DNA from: Pyrinomonadaceae bacterium
Lineage (GTDB): Bacteria; Acidobacteriota; Blastocatellia; Pyrinomonadales; Pyrinomonadaceae
Length of the DNA: 64,000 nt
Reading direction: 5' to 3'
Assembly: GCA_030841105.1 (NCBI GenBank)
Contig: JAVEDE010000123.1
Coordinates: 1 to 64,000, forward strand
Positions within the stretch are counted from its first letter, which is position 1. Every line of letters begins with the position of its first letter. Positions 34,446 to 42,091 of this stretch are shown piece by piece. A program made the position numbers and the translations under genes. The notes below the pieces were generated by a model that saw nothing but the letters and a program-made list of their open reading frames with translations, did not search any database and was not told where the DNA came from.

Positions 34446-36290
34446 ATGAGTTCCACCTATACCCAAGACACCGTTCGCCTCAAGCTGACAACCCCGCTCG
34501 GAGCGAATAAACTTTTGCTGCGGTCGTTCGACGGCGACGAGCAGATGTCGGGCTTGTTCCACTTCCTGCTGGAGATGGTTTCCGAAGATCGCAACCTCGA
34601 TTTCAGCGCCATCGTCGGCAAGAACATCACCATCACACTCCTCCTCAACGACGGCGGGAAGCACTACTTTAACGGCGTCGTCTCGCGCTTCATGCAGGCG
34701 GAGAGCAACGTCCGGCTCACCACCTACTCGGCGGAAATCCGCCCGTGGCTGTGGCTTCTCACCAAGACCAAAGATTGTCGCATCTTCCAGAACAAGACCG
34801 TCCCGCAGATCATCAAATGCGTCTTCGACGATCTCGGCTTCGCCGATTACCGCGACGACTTGAAGGACACTTACCCGACGCTCGACTACTGCGTCCAGTA
34901 TGACGAAAGCGCGTTCAACTTCGTCTCGCGTCTGATGGAGGATGTCGGCATCTTCTACTTCTTCGAGCACACAGAGGACAAGCACACGCTCGTCCTCGGC
35001 GACGACGCCGACGCGCACAAGCCCTGCCCCGGCTTGAAGGCCGCGCGTTACCAGCAGGCGAGCATCGTCGCCACGGACGATCAGGTCGTCACGCGCTGCA
35101 CCATCGAGGAGCAGGTCGTGACGAGCAAGTATGCCCACGACGATTTTAATTTCGAGACCCCGCGCACAGACCTGATGGTCGAAGTGACGGGCGCGGGCAG
35201 CGACATGAGAATCTACGAATACCCCGGCGGCTTTCTCGAAAAGGACAAGGGCGAGAGCCGCGCCAATTTGCGCCTGGAGGCGTGCGAGCAGCCCGCGAGC
35301 GTGATGCGCGGCGAAGGCTTCGTGCGGGCGTTCGCCGCGGGCTTCAAGTTCGATCTCAAAAATCATTACCGCGCCGACGCCAACAAGAGTTACGTCCTCA
35401 GTCGCGTGGCGCACGCCGCGACGCAGGAGAGTTACACCAACTCGTTCGAGGCTTTCCCCGCCACTGTCCCGTTTCGCCCGCAGCGCGCGACGCCCAAGCC
35501 GCGCATCGTCGGCACGCAGACCGCCATCGTCGTCGGCAAGTCGGGCGAGGAGATTTGGACGGATCAGTACGGCCGGATCAAGGTGCAGTTCCACTGGGAT
35601 CAGCGGGGCAAGAACGACGAGAACAGTTCGTGCTGGATACGCGTTGACTACGGCTGGGCTGGTTCGCACTGGGGCGGCATCTTTCTGCCGCGCATCGGGC
35701 AGGAGGTGATCGTCAGTTTCCTCGAAGGCGATCCGGATCGCCCGCTCGTCGTCGGCGCGGTCTACAACGCGCAGCAAGTCGTGCCCTACACGCTGCCCGA
35801 CGAGCAGACCAAGAGCACCATTAAGAGCAACTCTTCAAAGGGCGGGCAAGGCTTCAACGAGATCCGTTTCGAGGACAAGGCCGACTCCGAAGAGATGTAC
35901 TTCCACGCGCAGAAGGATCAACTGATCGAAGTGCTCAACGACCGGACGAAAAAAATCGGCCGCAACGAGACGAACACGATCAAAGGCACGCGCCAGCAGA
36001 CCGTCACCGGCGACGAGACGCACACGGACGAAGCGAACTTTACGCACAAGGTGACGGGCGACTACAAGCTCACCGTGTCGGGCAGCCTGACCATTGACGT
36101 GACGGGTTCGATCACGGTGAAGTCCGCCGCCTCCATCACACAGCAGGCGCAAATGTCCATCACCAACAAGGCCGGTACGTCTCTGACCAACGAGGCGCAA
36201 ATGTCCATCACCAACAAGGGCAACGCGTCGAACACGGTCGAGAGCGGCGGCATCACGACGATCAAAGGCGCGCTGGTGAAGATCAACTAG
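34446..36290 (+). CDS. vgrG: T6SS spike protein VgrG (TssI)
   Basis: This 614-aa protein begins with the gp27-like region (LLLRSFDGDEQMSGLFHFLL, ESAFNFVSRLMEDVGIFYFF). The gp5-like OB region follows (GEEIWTDQYGRIKVQFHWD, SSCWIRVDYGWAGSHWGGIF, PRIGQEVIVSFLEGDPDRPL). A needle of repeated beta units then ends in ITVKSAASITQQAQMSITNK and a near copy, MSITNKGNASNTVESGG. There is no obvious C-terminal toxin domain, so it is a structural spike that probably carries cargo through the DUF4280 tip or adaptors. It is the only VgrG in the window. Confidence 0.96.
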   Translation: MSSTYTQDTVRLKLTTPLGANKLLLRSFDGDEQMSGLFHFLLEMVSEDRNLDFSAIVGKNITITLLLNDGGKHYFNGVVSRFMQAESNVRLTTYSAEIRPWLWLLTKTKDCRIFQNKTVPQIIKCVFDDLGFADYRDDLKDTYPTLDYCVQYDESAFNFVSRLMEDVGIFYFFEHTEDKHTLVLGDDADAHKPCPGLKAARYQQASIVATDDQVVTRCTIEEQVVTSKYAHDDFNFETPRTDLMVEVTGAGSDMRIYEYPGGFLEKDKGESRANLRLEACEQPASVMRGEGFVRAFAAGFKFDLKNHYRADANKSYVLSRVAHAATQESYTNSFEAFPATVPFRPQRATPKPRIVGTQTAIVVGKSGEEIWTDQYGRIKVQFHWDQRGKNDENSSCWIRVDYGWAGSHWGGIFLPRIGQEVIVSFLEGDPDRPLVVGAVYNAQQVVPYTLPDEQTKSTIKSNSSKGGQGFNEIRFEDKADSEEMYFHAQKDQLIEVLNDRTKKIGRNETNTIKGTRQQTVTGDETHTDEANFTHKVTGDYKLTVSGSLTIDVTGSITVKSAASITQQAQMSITNKAGTSLTNEAQMSITNKGNASNTVESGGITTIKGALVKIN

Positions 36291-36299
36291 AAGAGCACA

Positions 36300-36324
36300 A
36301 CGCGCGCGGAAGCGGGGCGCGCGT
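36300..36324 (+). terminator. GC hairpin after vgrG
   Basis: ACGCGCGC (36300-36307) pairs perfectly with GCGCGCGT (36317-36324) ten bases after the vgrG stop. No T run follows, so the effect on transcription is uncertain. Confidence 0.4.
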
Positions 36325-36340
36325 GTGCGGGGAGGCGACG

Positions 36341-36979
36341 ATGCCGGAGAGTGAGAAGCGCACGGAGTATCATGACAACGGGCAGTTGAAGGAAAGCTGC
36401 GTGCTCACGGACGGCCAACTCGACGGCGAGGTCGTCACCTACACGGAGGCGGGGCACGTCAAGCAGCGCGCGGCGTTCAAGGCGGGCAAGCTGGACGGCG
36501 ACACACTCGTCTATGACGAGCAGGGATTGGTCGCGCAGCAAGTGGGTTTCAAGGACGGACTCCTCGACGGCCAGTTGATTCTCTACGCGGAGGGCAAAAT
36601 TCAGGTCGCGATGTCGAACAAGGAAGGGCAGCAAGAGGGCGAGTCTCTGACTTACGACGAGAACGGGACGGTGATCCAGCGTTCGCAGTACAAGGGCGGA
36701 AAGTTGGAGGGCAAAAGCACGGCTTATGATCCGTTGGGAACAGTCGTCAAAGAGTCGCAGTTTCGTGAAGGCAAACTCGAAGGCACGACGGTCGCCTATT
36801 ACCCGGACGGTAAAGTTCAAACGACGATGGAGTACAAAGCGAACAAACTTGATGGTGAGATGGTGAGTTACTCGCCGGAGGGCGAAGTCGTGTCGCGGGT
36901 TTTTTACAAAGAGGGAAAGCCTGCGCCCGCGCCGCTGCAGCCGCCGACTCCGCCGCCGACTCAAACCCGACCCCGTTGA
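36341..36979 (+). CDS. MORN/YwqK-type repeat protein
   Basis: The protein is 212 aa from ATG 36341, with GGGGAGG five bases upstream; the earlier GTG 36323 is rejected. Nearly the whole protein consists of ~22-residue beta-hairpin repeats of the MORN/YwqK kind: YHDNGQLKESCVLTDGQLDG, GKLDGDTLVYDEQGLV, GKLEGKSTAYDPLGTV and GKLEGTTVAYYPDGKV. It has no signal peptide and a Pro-rich tail. YwqK-type repeats are annotated as antitoxin/immunity-like in some systems. Here the gene sits between the spike and the tip gene, so an adaptor, chaperone or immunity role is possible but unproven. Confidence 0.75.
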   Translation: MPESEKRTEYHDNGQLKESCVLTDGQLDGEVVTYTEAGHVKQRAAFKAGKLDGDTLVYDEQGLVAQQVGFKDGLLDGQLILYAEGKIQVAMSNKEGQQEGESLTYDENGTVIQRSQYKGGKLEGKSTAYDPLGTVVKESQFREGKLEGTTVAYYPDGKVQTTMEYKANKLDGEMVSYSPEGEVVSRVFYKEGKPAPAPLQPPTPPPTQTRPR

Positions 36980-37015
36980 CCGCGAGCGACGGGGCGAAAG
37001 GATGGTCTCTGAAGT

Positions 37016-37402
37016 ATGGGAATGCAGGTATGTCTGGGGGCGACGCTCCAATGCAGTTTCGGTGTAGCTCCGAGTTCGCTCGTGGTGCTGCCGCAGAACC
37101 GCGTGCTGACCGCCGTGCCCGACGCGAACATCATGGACAACAAGCCGATGGTAAACATTCTGCCCTTCGGCATGTGCAGTTCGCCGTCGAACCCGGCCGT
37201 GATCGCGGCGACGGCCGCCGCGCTCGGCGTGCTGACGCCGATGCCGTGCGTGCCCGTCACGCCCGCCCCGTGGGTTCCCGGTTCGCCCACCGTCCTCATC
37301 GCCAACATGCCCGCGCTCAACAACACTTCCAAACTCATGTGCATCTGGGGGGGCGTGATCCAGATCGTCGCGCCGGGGGAGACCACCGTGATGATCCCCT
37401 AG
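37016..37402 (+). CDS. DUF4280 (PAAR-like) spike-tip protein
   Basis: This 128-aa protein matches DUF4280 over its full length: MGMQVCLGATLQCSFGVAPS, LVVLPQNRVL, IMDNKPMVNILPFGMCSSP, LTPMPCVPVTPAPW and ANMPALNNTSKLMCIWGGVI. It has five regularly spaced cysteines and is Pro/Gly rich. DUF4280 is a PAAR-like family found at the tips of contractile injection systems. It lies 37 bases after the MORN gene and probably sharpens VgrG and connects cargo. No canonical PAAR protein occurs in the window. Confidence 0.9.
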   Translation: MGMQVCLGATLQCSFGVAPSSLVVLPQNRVLTAVPDANIMDNKPMVNILPFGMCSSPSNPAVIAATAAALGVLTPMPCVPVTPAPWVPGSPTVLIANMPALNNTSKLMCIWGGVIQIVAPGETTVMIP

Positions 37403-37455
37403 AGTCGAACTCGTGTGTGGGAGGAGCGGGCGGGTGCTTAGAGTGAGAGCTTTGC

Positions 37456-37486
37456 CCGCCGCGTCCGTTGCCCGGCGACGCGGCGG
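37456..37486 (+). terminator. Hairpin between the DUF4280 gene and the SPOR gene
   Basis: CCGCCGCGTC (37456-37465) and GACGCGGCGG (37477-37486) form a perfect 10-bp stem with an 11-base loop. It lies ~55 bases after the DUF4280 stop. No T run. Confidence 0.45.
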
Positions 37487-37542
37487 AAGAAGTGGCGACG
37501 CGTTTCACCTCGCAAGGGAAGCGCGTCGTGAGGAGTTAACTT

Positions 37543-38247
37543 ATGACTTACGATTTCTCGTTCGATAAGAAGACCATCTCTCTGCTGTTGGGCGGCCTCG
37601 CGTTCGTGGGGGTGATGCTCTTCATCGCCGGTCTGCTCGTCGGCGCGAGTTGGACGCCGGAGACGCCCGCTGCTGCTCCGGCCACACTCGCGGGCGGTCA
37701 GCCCGCCGCCGCCGTAACGTCACCCGCCCCGGCGCAGACGGCCGCGGCGCTCCCGAATGATCCCGTCCTCAAAGGTGGAACGGCCACACTGGACACGGCC
37801 GCACCCGGCGGCGCGGCCGACGCGCCCGGCGCAGCACCCACGGTTGCCAAGCAGGCACACAACGCCTTAGGGGCGGCCGGGAGCGCGGCAGCGGCGGGCG
37901 CATCCGGCGCGGGCGCACCGCCCCCCGGCAACGCCGACGACGTGCGGCTCATACAGGAAGCGCAGCCTTCCGGCGCGGCGGTCGGCGACGGCTCAGAGCA
38001 GCAGGCTTACTCCGTGCAGGTGGACGTGTTCGCGGATAAGAACGAGGCCACCCAACTTCTCCGGCACTTACAGAACAAGGGCTACGCGCCGGTCATCTTC
38101 GAGGCCAGCGACGAAGATCGCAAGATGAAGTATGCCGTCAGGGTCGGGGTTTACTCGAACAAGGCGGCGGCCGACCAGTTGGCCGCGACCATCGCGCGGC
38201 AGGAAAACAGGAAGACGGTCGTCGTGCGCCCGCTCGGGTCGCTCTAG
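37543..38247 (+). CDS. SPOR-domain membrane protein
   Basis: This 234-aa protein has a short cytoplasmic N-terminus and one membrane segment at ~11-31 (ISLLLGGLAFVGVMLFIAGL). A ~110-residue Ala/Pro/Gly-rich periplasmic linker follows, then a C-terminal SPOR domain (~156-233: AYSVQVDVFADKNEATQLL ... YAVRVGVYSNKAAADQLA). SPOR domains bind denuded peptidoglycan. The gene is inside the T6SS island, and TssL here lacks a peptidoglycan-binding domain, so this protein may anchor or position the secretion complex on the cell wall. GAGGAG lies 8 bases before the ATG. Confidence 0.85.
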   Translation: MTYDFSFDKKTISLLLGGLAFVGVMLFIAGLLVGASWTPETPAAAPATLAGGQPAAAVTSPAPAQTAAALPNDPVLKGGTATLDTAAPGGAADAPGAAPTVAKQAHNALGAAGSAAAAGASGAGAPPPGNADDVRLIQEAQPSGAAVGDGSEQQAYSVQVDVFADKNEATQLLRHLQNKGYAPVIFEASDEDRKMKYAVRVGVYSNKAAADQLAATIARQENRKTVVVRPLGSL

Positions 38248-38417
38248 CGTCACTCTAGCGGCGACGGTTTTTTTGCGCCGCGCGGGCAAGATCGGCGTAG
38301 TCATTCTCCGGCGAGTGGTGCTAAACTGTCCGGGTCTAACGTGAACTTCTCGAAGTTCCTCGCCTCTCAAAACTATCAACCGATTGCTGCTGCAAGGCCG
38401 CAGGGAGAGTGTCAGTG

Positions 38418-39281
38418 ATGAACAAACCATCGCAGCTTCCCCGACAAACATCTGCCCGCCACGCCCCGGCGCAAGGGTCTGCCCGAAACGGCGGCGTCCG
38501 CCCGACTGTGCTGCAAGCGAAGCCGGGCGCGTCACGGCCAGAGAGTGCGGCACGCGTGAATGTCCGCACCCCGAACGCGCCTCCCGCTTACCGCCCGCAG
38601 CCGACGTCGCAGGCCGCGCAGGCGAAGCTGCACGCCGCCGCGCCTCAACCGGCGCGCGCGACGGTGGCGCGAACCGCCTCCCGCATCATTCAGGCGAACA
38701 TCATCGGTGGGACGCAAGCCCTACAGGCGCGTCTCTCCCTCCTGTGCGCGCACGCCCAAACGCCGAACAACGCGCACGCACGCTCGACCGCACAACGCAA
38801 AGCCGGGGCGAACGCGACGCCCGCGCCGCGCTCGCAGCGGCAGCCCGTTAAACTCCAAACCATCCAGCGCAAGAGCGGGCAGGGCGTTGACGCGTTTCAA
38901 GTGCCGTTGCAGGCCAAGAACGGCGGCCAGCCGATCCCGGATCAAGTCCGCGCCAAGATGGAGGCGGCCTTCGGCACGGACTTCTCCGACGTGCGTATCC
39001 ACGTCGGGCAAGAAGCGTCCTCCATCGGGGCTATCGCTTACACGTGGGGCACGAACATTCACTTCGCGCCCGGCCAGTACAGCCCGCACACGATTCAGGG
39101 GCAGAAGTTGTTGGGGCATGAGTTGTGGCACGTCGTCCAGCAGAAGTCGGGGCGCGTGAGCAACCCGTTCGGTACGGGCGTGGCCGTCGTGCAGGATCAC
39201 GCGCTCGAAGCCGAAGCCGACCGCATGGGCGTCAAGGCGGCGATGACCGCGCTGGTACAGAGGCCGGACGACAAACGGTAA
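38418..39281 (+). CDS. DUF4157 metalloprotease-like cargo protein with shared leader
   Basis: The protein is 287 aa from ATG 38418, which aligns with the MN start of the other family members; GTG 38409 is possible. The N-terminal ~150 residues are disordered and Pro/Ala/Gln-rich, with one copy of the family motif (APPAYRPQPTSQAAQAK) plus VLQAK and IQRK elements. The C-terminal domain is DUF4157: DQVRAKMEAAFGTDFSDVRI, then HELWHVVQQ with HExxH at 234-238, and EAEADRMG as probable third ligand region. DUF4157 is a common cargo-linked domain of extracellular contractile injection systems and may cleave or release cargo. It is first in a six-gene cargo cluster. Confidence 0.88.
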   Translation: MNKPSQLPRQTSARHAPAQGSARNGGVRPTVLQAKPGASRPESAARVNVRTPNAPPAYRPQPTSQAAQAKLHAAAPQPARATVARTASRIIQANIIGGTQALQARLSLLCAHAQTPNNAHARSTAQRKAGANATPAPRSQRQPVKLQTIQRKSGQGVDAFQVPLQAKNGGQPIPDQVRAKMEAAFGTDFSDVRIHVGQEASSIGAIAYTWGTNIHFAPGQYSPHTIQGQKLLGHELWHVVQQKSGRVSNPFGTGVAVVQDHALEAEADRMGVKAAMTALVQRPDDKR

Positions 39282-39295
39282 AGGAGACGAACATC

Positions 39296-39889
39296 ATGCC
39301 TACCCCCAAGAACCTCTTCCCACAAGGGCGCGGCGTGCAGCCCACGCCCAACCAGCGACACGTCAATCCGCAACAACACATGCCGGGCGTCGCGCAACCG
39401 AAGGTCGCGCAGTCTAAAGTCGCGCAGTCTAAGGTCGCGCAGCCGAAGGTGGCTGCCGTGTCGTCGCACATGAGCAAGCAGCCCGTCGCGCCTCCCGTGT
39501 ATCGGCCGCAGCCCGTGCCGAAGGCGGTGCAGTCCAAAGCAGCCAACGCCGCTTCGACTCAGAGCCACGCCGGAACTCCTTTAGTGAGCCGCCGGCAAAC
39601 CGCGCCCGCCGTGTTGCAACCGAAGGCGGCTGCGTCCAACTCGTCGGTCGTTCAGCTTAAGTGCAAGAAGTGCCAGTACACTAAGGGGCATTCTGACGAG
39701 TGCCCCAACAATCCGAAGAATAAAGTAGCCACCACACCCACGCCGCGAGCTTTCACCGGGAATCTGGGAGTCTCGCATCCGCAACACGGTACGAACACGC
39801 TCCCGACGAAGAAACTCGGAAGTAAGGACGCTAGGAGACGACGGAGATTAGCAGCCACCGTCAGCAATTCCATCACTGGCGGCAGCTAA
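39296..39889 (+). CDS. Cargo-like protein: shared leader plus zinc-knuckle and basic tail
   Basis: The protein is 197 aa from ATG 39296 (AAGGAGACG upstream), 14 bases after the DUF4157 gene. The N-terminal half has a GVAQPKVAQSKVAQSKVAQP repeat and one APPVYRPQPVPKAVQSK unit. The C-terminal ~75 residues contain a possible zinc knuckle (CKKCQYTKGHSDECP) and a strongly basic segment (GSKDARRRRRLAATVSNS). No known toxin domain was recognised. The basic, Cys/His-bearing end would suit nucleic-acid binding. It is small, and could also be a truncated relative. Confidence 0.7.
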   Translation: MPTPKNLFPQGRGVQPTPNQRHVNPQQHMPGVAQPKVAQSKVAQSKVAQPKVAAVSSHMSKQPVAPPVYRPQPVPKAVQSKAANAASTQSHAGTPLVSRRQTAPAVLQPKAAASNSSVVQLKCKKCQYTKGHSDECPNNPKNKVATTPTPRAFTGNLGVSHPQHGTNTLPTKKLGSKDARRRRRLAATVSNSITGGS

Positions 39890-40025
39890 AGCTATCGGGT
39901 CGAGTCGGCCTTGCTGTGGAGAGTGTCGTGTGCCGCTCCGCTGTGGTGCAGGACACTGAGTGTTGAGTTTGTGTTGACTGTGCCGGCACATAGAACTTAG
40001 CGACCGTTACCAGAGTCAAAAGATT

Positions 40026-41129
40026 ATGATTCCAAGAAAGAACCCGCTCCTCGGCGGCGGGTATGGTGTGAAGCCTCCGGCCGCCCGGACACACGGCCAT
40101 CCGCAACCACAGAAGCTGGGTCTGGTGCAGTCAAAGATGCAGTCGAAGATAGTGTCGGCTTCGCCGTTGATGAACAGGCCGCTCGTGTCTCAGCTTCAAC
40201 TCGCGCCAAAGACTGTGCAGCCCAAAATTGCGGGCGTCGTGCAGGCGCGAAAGCCGCCCGTTGCTCCGCCAATCCAACAGCCACAGCCCGCGCCGAAAGT
40301 CTCGCAGAGAAAAACGGCGGGCGGTCAGCCGTCACAGGCAAACAGATCGTCACGCCAGCCGTTTGCGCCGCCCGTCAATCGTCCCGAAGCAAGAAATTTA
40401 GTGCAGCCCAAAATGGCCGCGACGGCGCAAGTGTCCAAACCGGCGGCGGGCGTGAAGGCACAGGCTTACACACAACCGGCGGCCACTGCAAAGGTCAACC
40501 GCCCACAGGCCGCGCCCGTCTATCGCCCGCAGGCTGCGCCGAGGGTCTTGCAGGCGAAGGCGAGAGGCGTCCAGCCGACGCACGCATCTCCGCAACCGCC
40601 ACGCCTGTCCGCCGCGCGCTCTCATTCCTCTACGGTGCAGGCGAAACTTTCCAACACGATCCAGGCCGCGTTTAGCCCGGCGGGCTTGGCGGCTCGCAAC
40701 CGGGTTAACCTGATCACAGGCGGCGCGAATGCTTTTGATCCTTACGGCGGCTTCACCTTCGCGCAGTGGCATCCGCACGGCGCGCGCATCGGCTTCGATC
40801 AAGCCATCGTCGCTCATGTCGTCGCCAATGCCCCGCACGACAATCTGGGGCCACCCAACTGGTACACCTGTCCTTACTGTAACTTCGAGTATCCGCTCAA
40901 CCGCATGCAGGTGGATCACATCATCCCTTGGGCGGCCTACTCCGCCGGGATGACGACGGCGGGGAACATCAACGCGGCAAGGGCTTGGGAAGTCTACGTC
41001 GGTTGTAACGATCCGGCGAACCTGAGGCTGGCCTGCGATTCATGCAACGCCTCGAAAGGTCAGAACGCGCCGACCGCGATCTGGATCGGCGCGCGTCAAG
41101 CTCTGGCGCTGGCTCAGGGTGGGTTCTGA
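40026..41129 (+). CDS. HNH-nuclease cargo protein with shared leader
   Basis: This 367-aa protein has a ~215-residue Pro/Gln-rich leader with PPIQQPQPAPKVSQRK and APVYRPQAAPRVLQAK units. A globular C-terminus contains an HNH module: CPYCNFEY (Cys282, Cys285), QVDHIIPWAAYS (Asp297-His298), and NLRLACDSCNASKGQN with the Asn and second CxxC. This is the classic HNH arrangement with a structural zinc site, so it is expected to cut DNA. The leader plus a C-terminal nuclease is a polymorphic-toxin layout. No immunity-like gene follows; the next frame is another leader protein 69 bases on. Confidence 0.88.
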   Translation: MIPRKNPLLGGGYGVKPPAARTHGHPQPQKLGLVQSKMQSKIVSASPLMNRPLVSQLQLAPKTVQPKIAGVVQARKPPVAPPIQQPQPAPKVSQRKTAGGQPSQANRSSRQPFAPPVNRPEARNLVQPKMAATAQVSKPAAGVKAQAYTQPAATAKVNRPQAAPVYRPQAAPRVLQAKARGVQPTHASPQPPRLSAARSHSSTVQAKLSNTIQAAFSPAGLAARNRVNLITGGANAFDPYGGFTFAQWHPHGARIGFDQAIVAHVVANAPHDNLGPPNWYTCPYCNFEYPLNRMQVDHIIPWAAYSAGMTTAGNINAARAWEVYVGCNDPANLRLACDSCNASKGQNAPTAIWIGARQALALAQGGF

Positions 41130-41198
41130 CTTGTTCCTTACGACTGTGGATGAAGCGCACGGCATGGCTACGGGGCGGCGCTAAGCGTTGAAGCTGAG

Positions 41199-42056
41199 AT
41201 GACGATGAATTCACGAAAGAACGCACAGCCGCCGGGACACGCGGCGAAGCGCGCCCCGGTTGCGTCGCCGGTCACAGCGCATCCGCCCCGGCCGTGCGTC
41301 GCGCAACCGAAGATGGCGACGCTTTCGCACATGCGGGCGCAGCCCGTCGCGCCTCCCGTCTATCGCCCTCAGACCGCGCCCAAAGTCTTGCAGACGAAAC
41401 TGCACGCCGCATCTCAACCACGCCCGCAGGTGTCCCAAACTCCCGCCACATCTCTCGTCCACAGGCCGCAGCCCGCGCCCCGAATCTTGCCGCACTCTCC
41501 GGTCGCGCGGCCGGTAGTGAACGCGGTGCAGCGTAAGGTGGAAGTGTCTCACCAACACAAAAGGCACGACGTCATCGCCGCGCCAACTAATCCTTTCGCG
41601 CCGCGCGCGCCCGTCGTCCAGCGCGCGTTCGTGAAGACGGTCACGTCGAGCGTGGTGCAAGCGAAGGCGACGAAGTTTTATCCGAATCTGCATCCGGGGG
41701 CGGCCGTCCCCGTGGAGCGGAGCAACATCTTCACGCTCGATAGTTTTGCGAACCAGTACAGGTTGCGCCGGAACGATAGCCACACCGTCAACGTCCCGAA
41801 CATGAAGTACAACTTCGTGCGCAACCGCGAAGGGCAGATGCTCCTGCACAACCGCTACCGCCACCCGTCGCTCGCCGAAGGGCAGCAGGTGCTCTACGCG
41901 GGCGAGGTCTTTTTCAACAACGGCACGCTGCAATGGTGGAGCAACGGTTCGGGACACTACCAGCCGGACGCCGACGGGGCGGAGCAGGCCGACTTGCCGA
42001 TGGACTATTTCTACAGCTACCAGCAGATCATCAAGGGCGAACACTTACGCAAGTAA
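41199..42056 (+). CDS. Cargo-like protein: shared leader plus GHYQP-type module
   Basis: The protein is 285 aa from ATG 41199; ATG 41205 (MNSRKN) matches the family start better. The leader has APPVYRPQTAPKVLQTK and a variant LVHRPQPAPRILPH unit. The C-terminal ~130 residues form a globular domain with LLHNRYRHPSLAEGQQVLYA, GEVFFNNGTLQWWSNGSGHY and DLPMDYFYSYQQI. I recall GEV-F-NG-L-WSN-SGHY-P patterns at the ends of other polymorphic toxins but cannot name the fold or activity. The adjacent gene overlaps its final codons only if an unlikely start is used. Confidence 0.75.
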   Translation: MTMNSRKNAQPPGHAAKRAPVASPVTAHPPRPCVAQPKMATLSHMRAQPVAPPVYRPQTAPKVLQTKLHAASQPRPQVSQTPATSLVHRPQPAPRILPHSPVARPVVNAVQRKVEVSHQHKRHDVIAAPTNPFAPRAPVVQRAFVKTVTSSVVQAKATKFYPNLHPGAAVPVERSNIFTLDSFANQYRLRRNDSHTVNVPNMKYNFVRNREGQMLLHNRYRHPSLAEGQQVLYAGEVFFNNGTLQWWSNGSGHYQPDADGAEQADLPMDYFYSYQQIIKGEHLRK

Positions 42057-42091
42057 GCCGCCGCAAGTATGCCGCGCAGGAGGCGATCATC

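Noticed and set aside
34335..35777. 480-codon minus-strand open frame inside vgrG
   Set aside because: Complement of a clearly conserved VgrG; no motif or ribosome site.
41933..42091. N-terminal extension of the caspase-like gene from ATG 41933
   Set aside because: It is simply the preceding gene read in another frame, has no ribosome site, and the sister gene starts at the position matching 42092.
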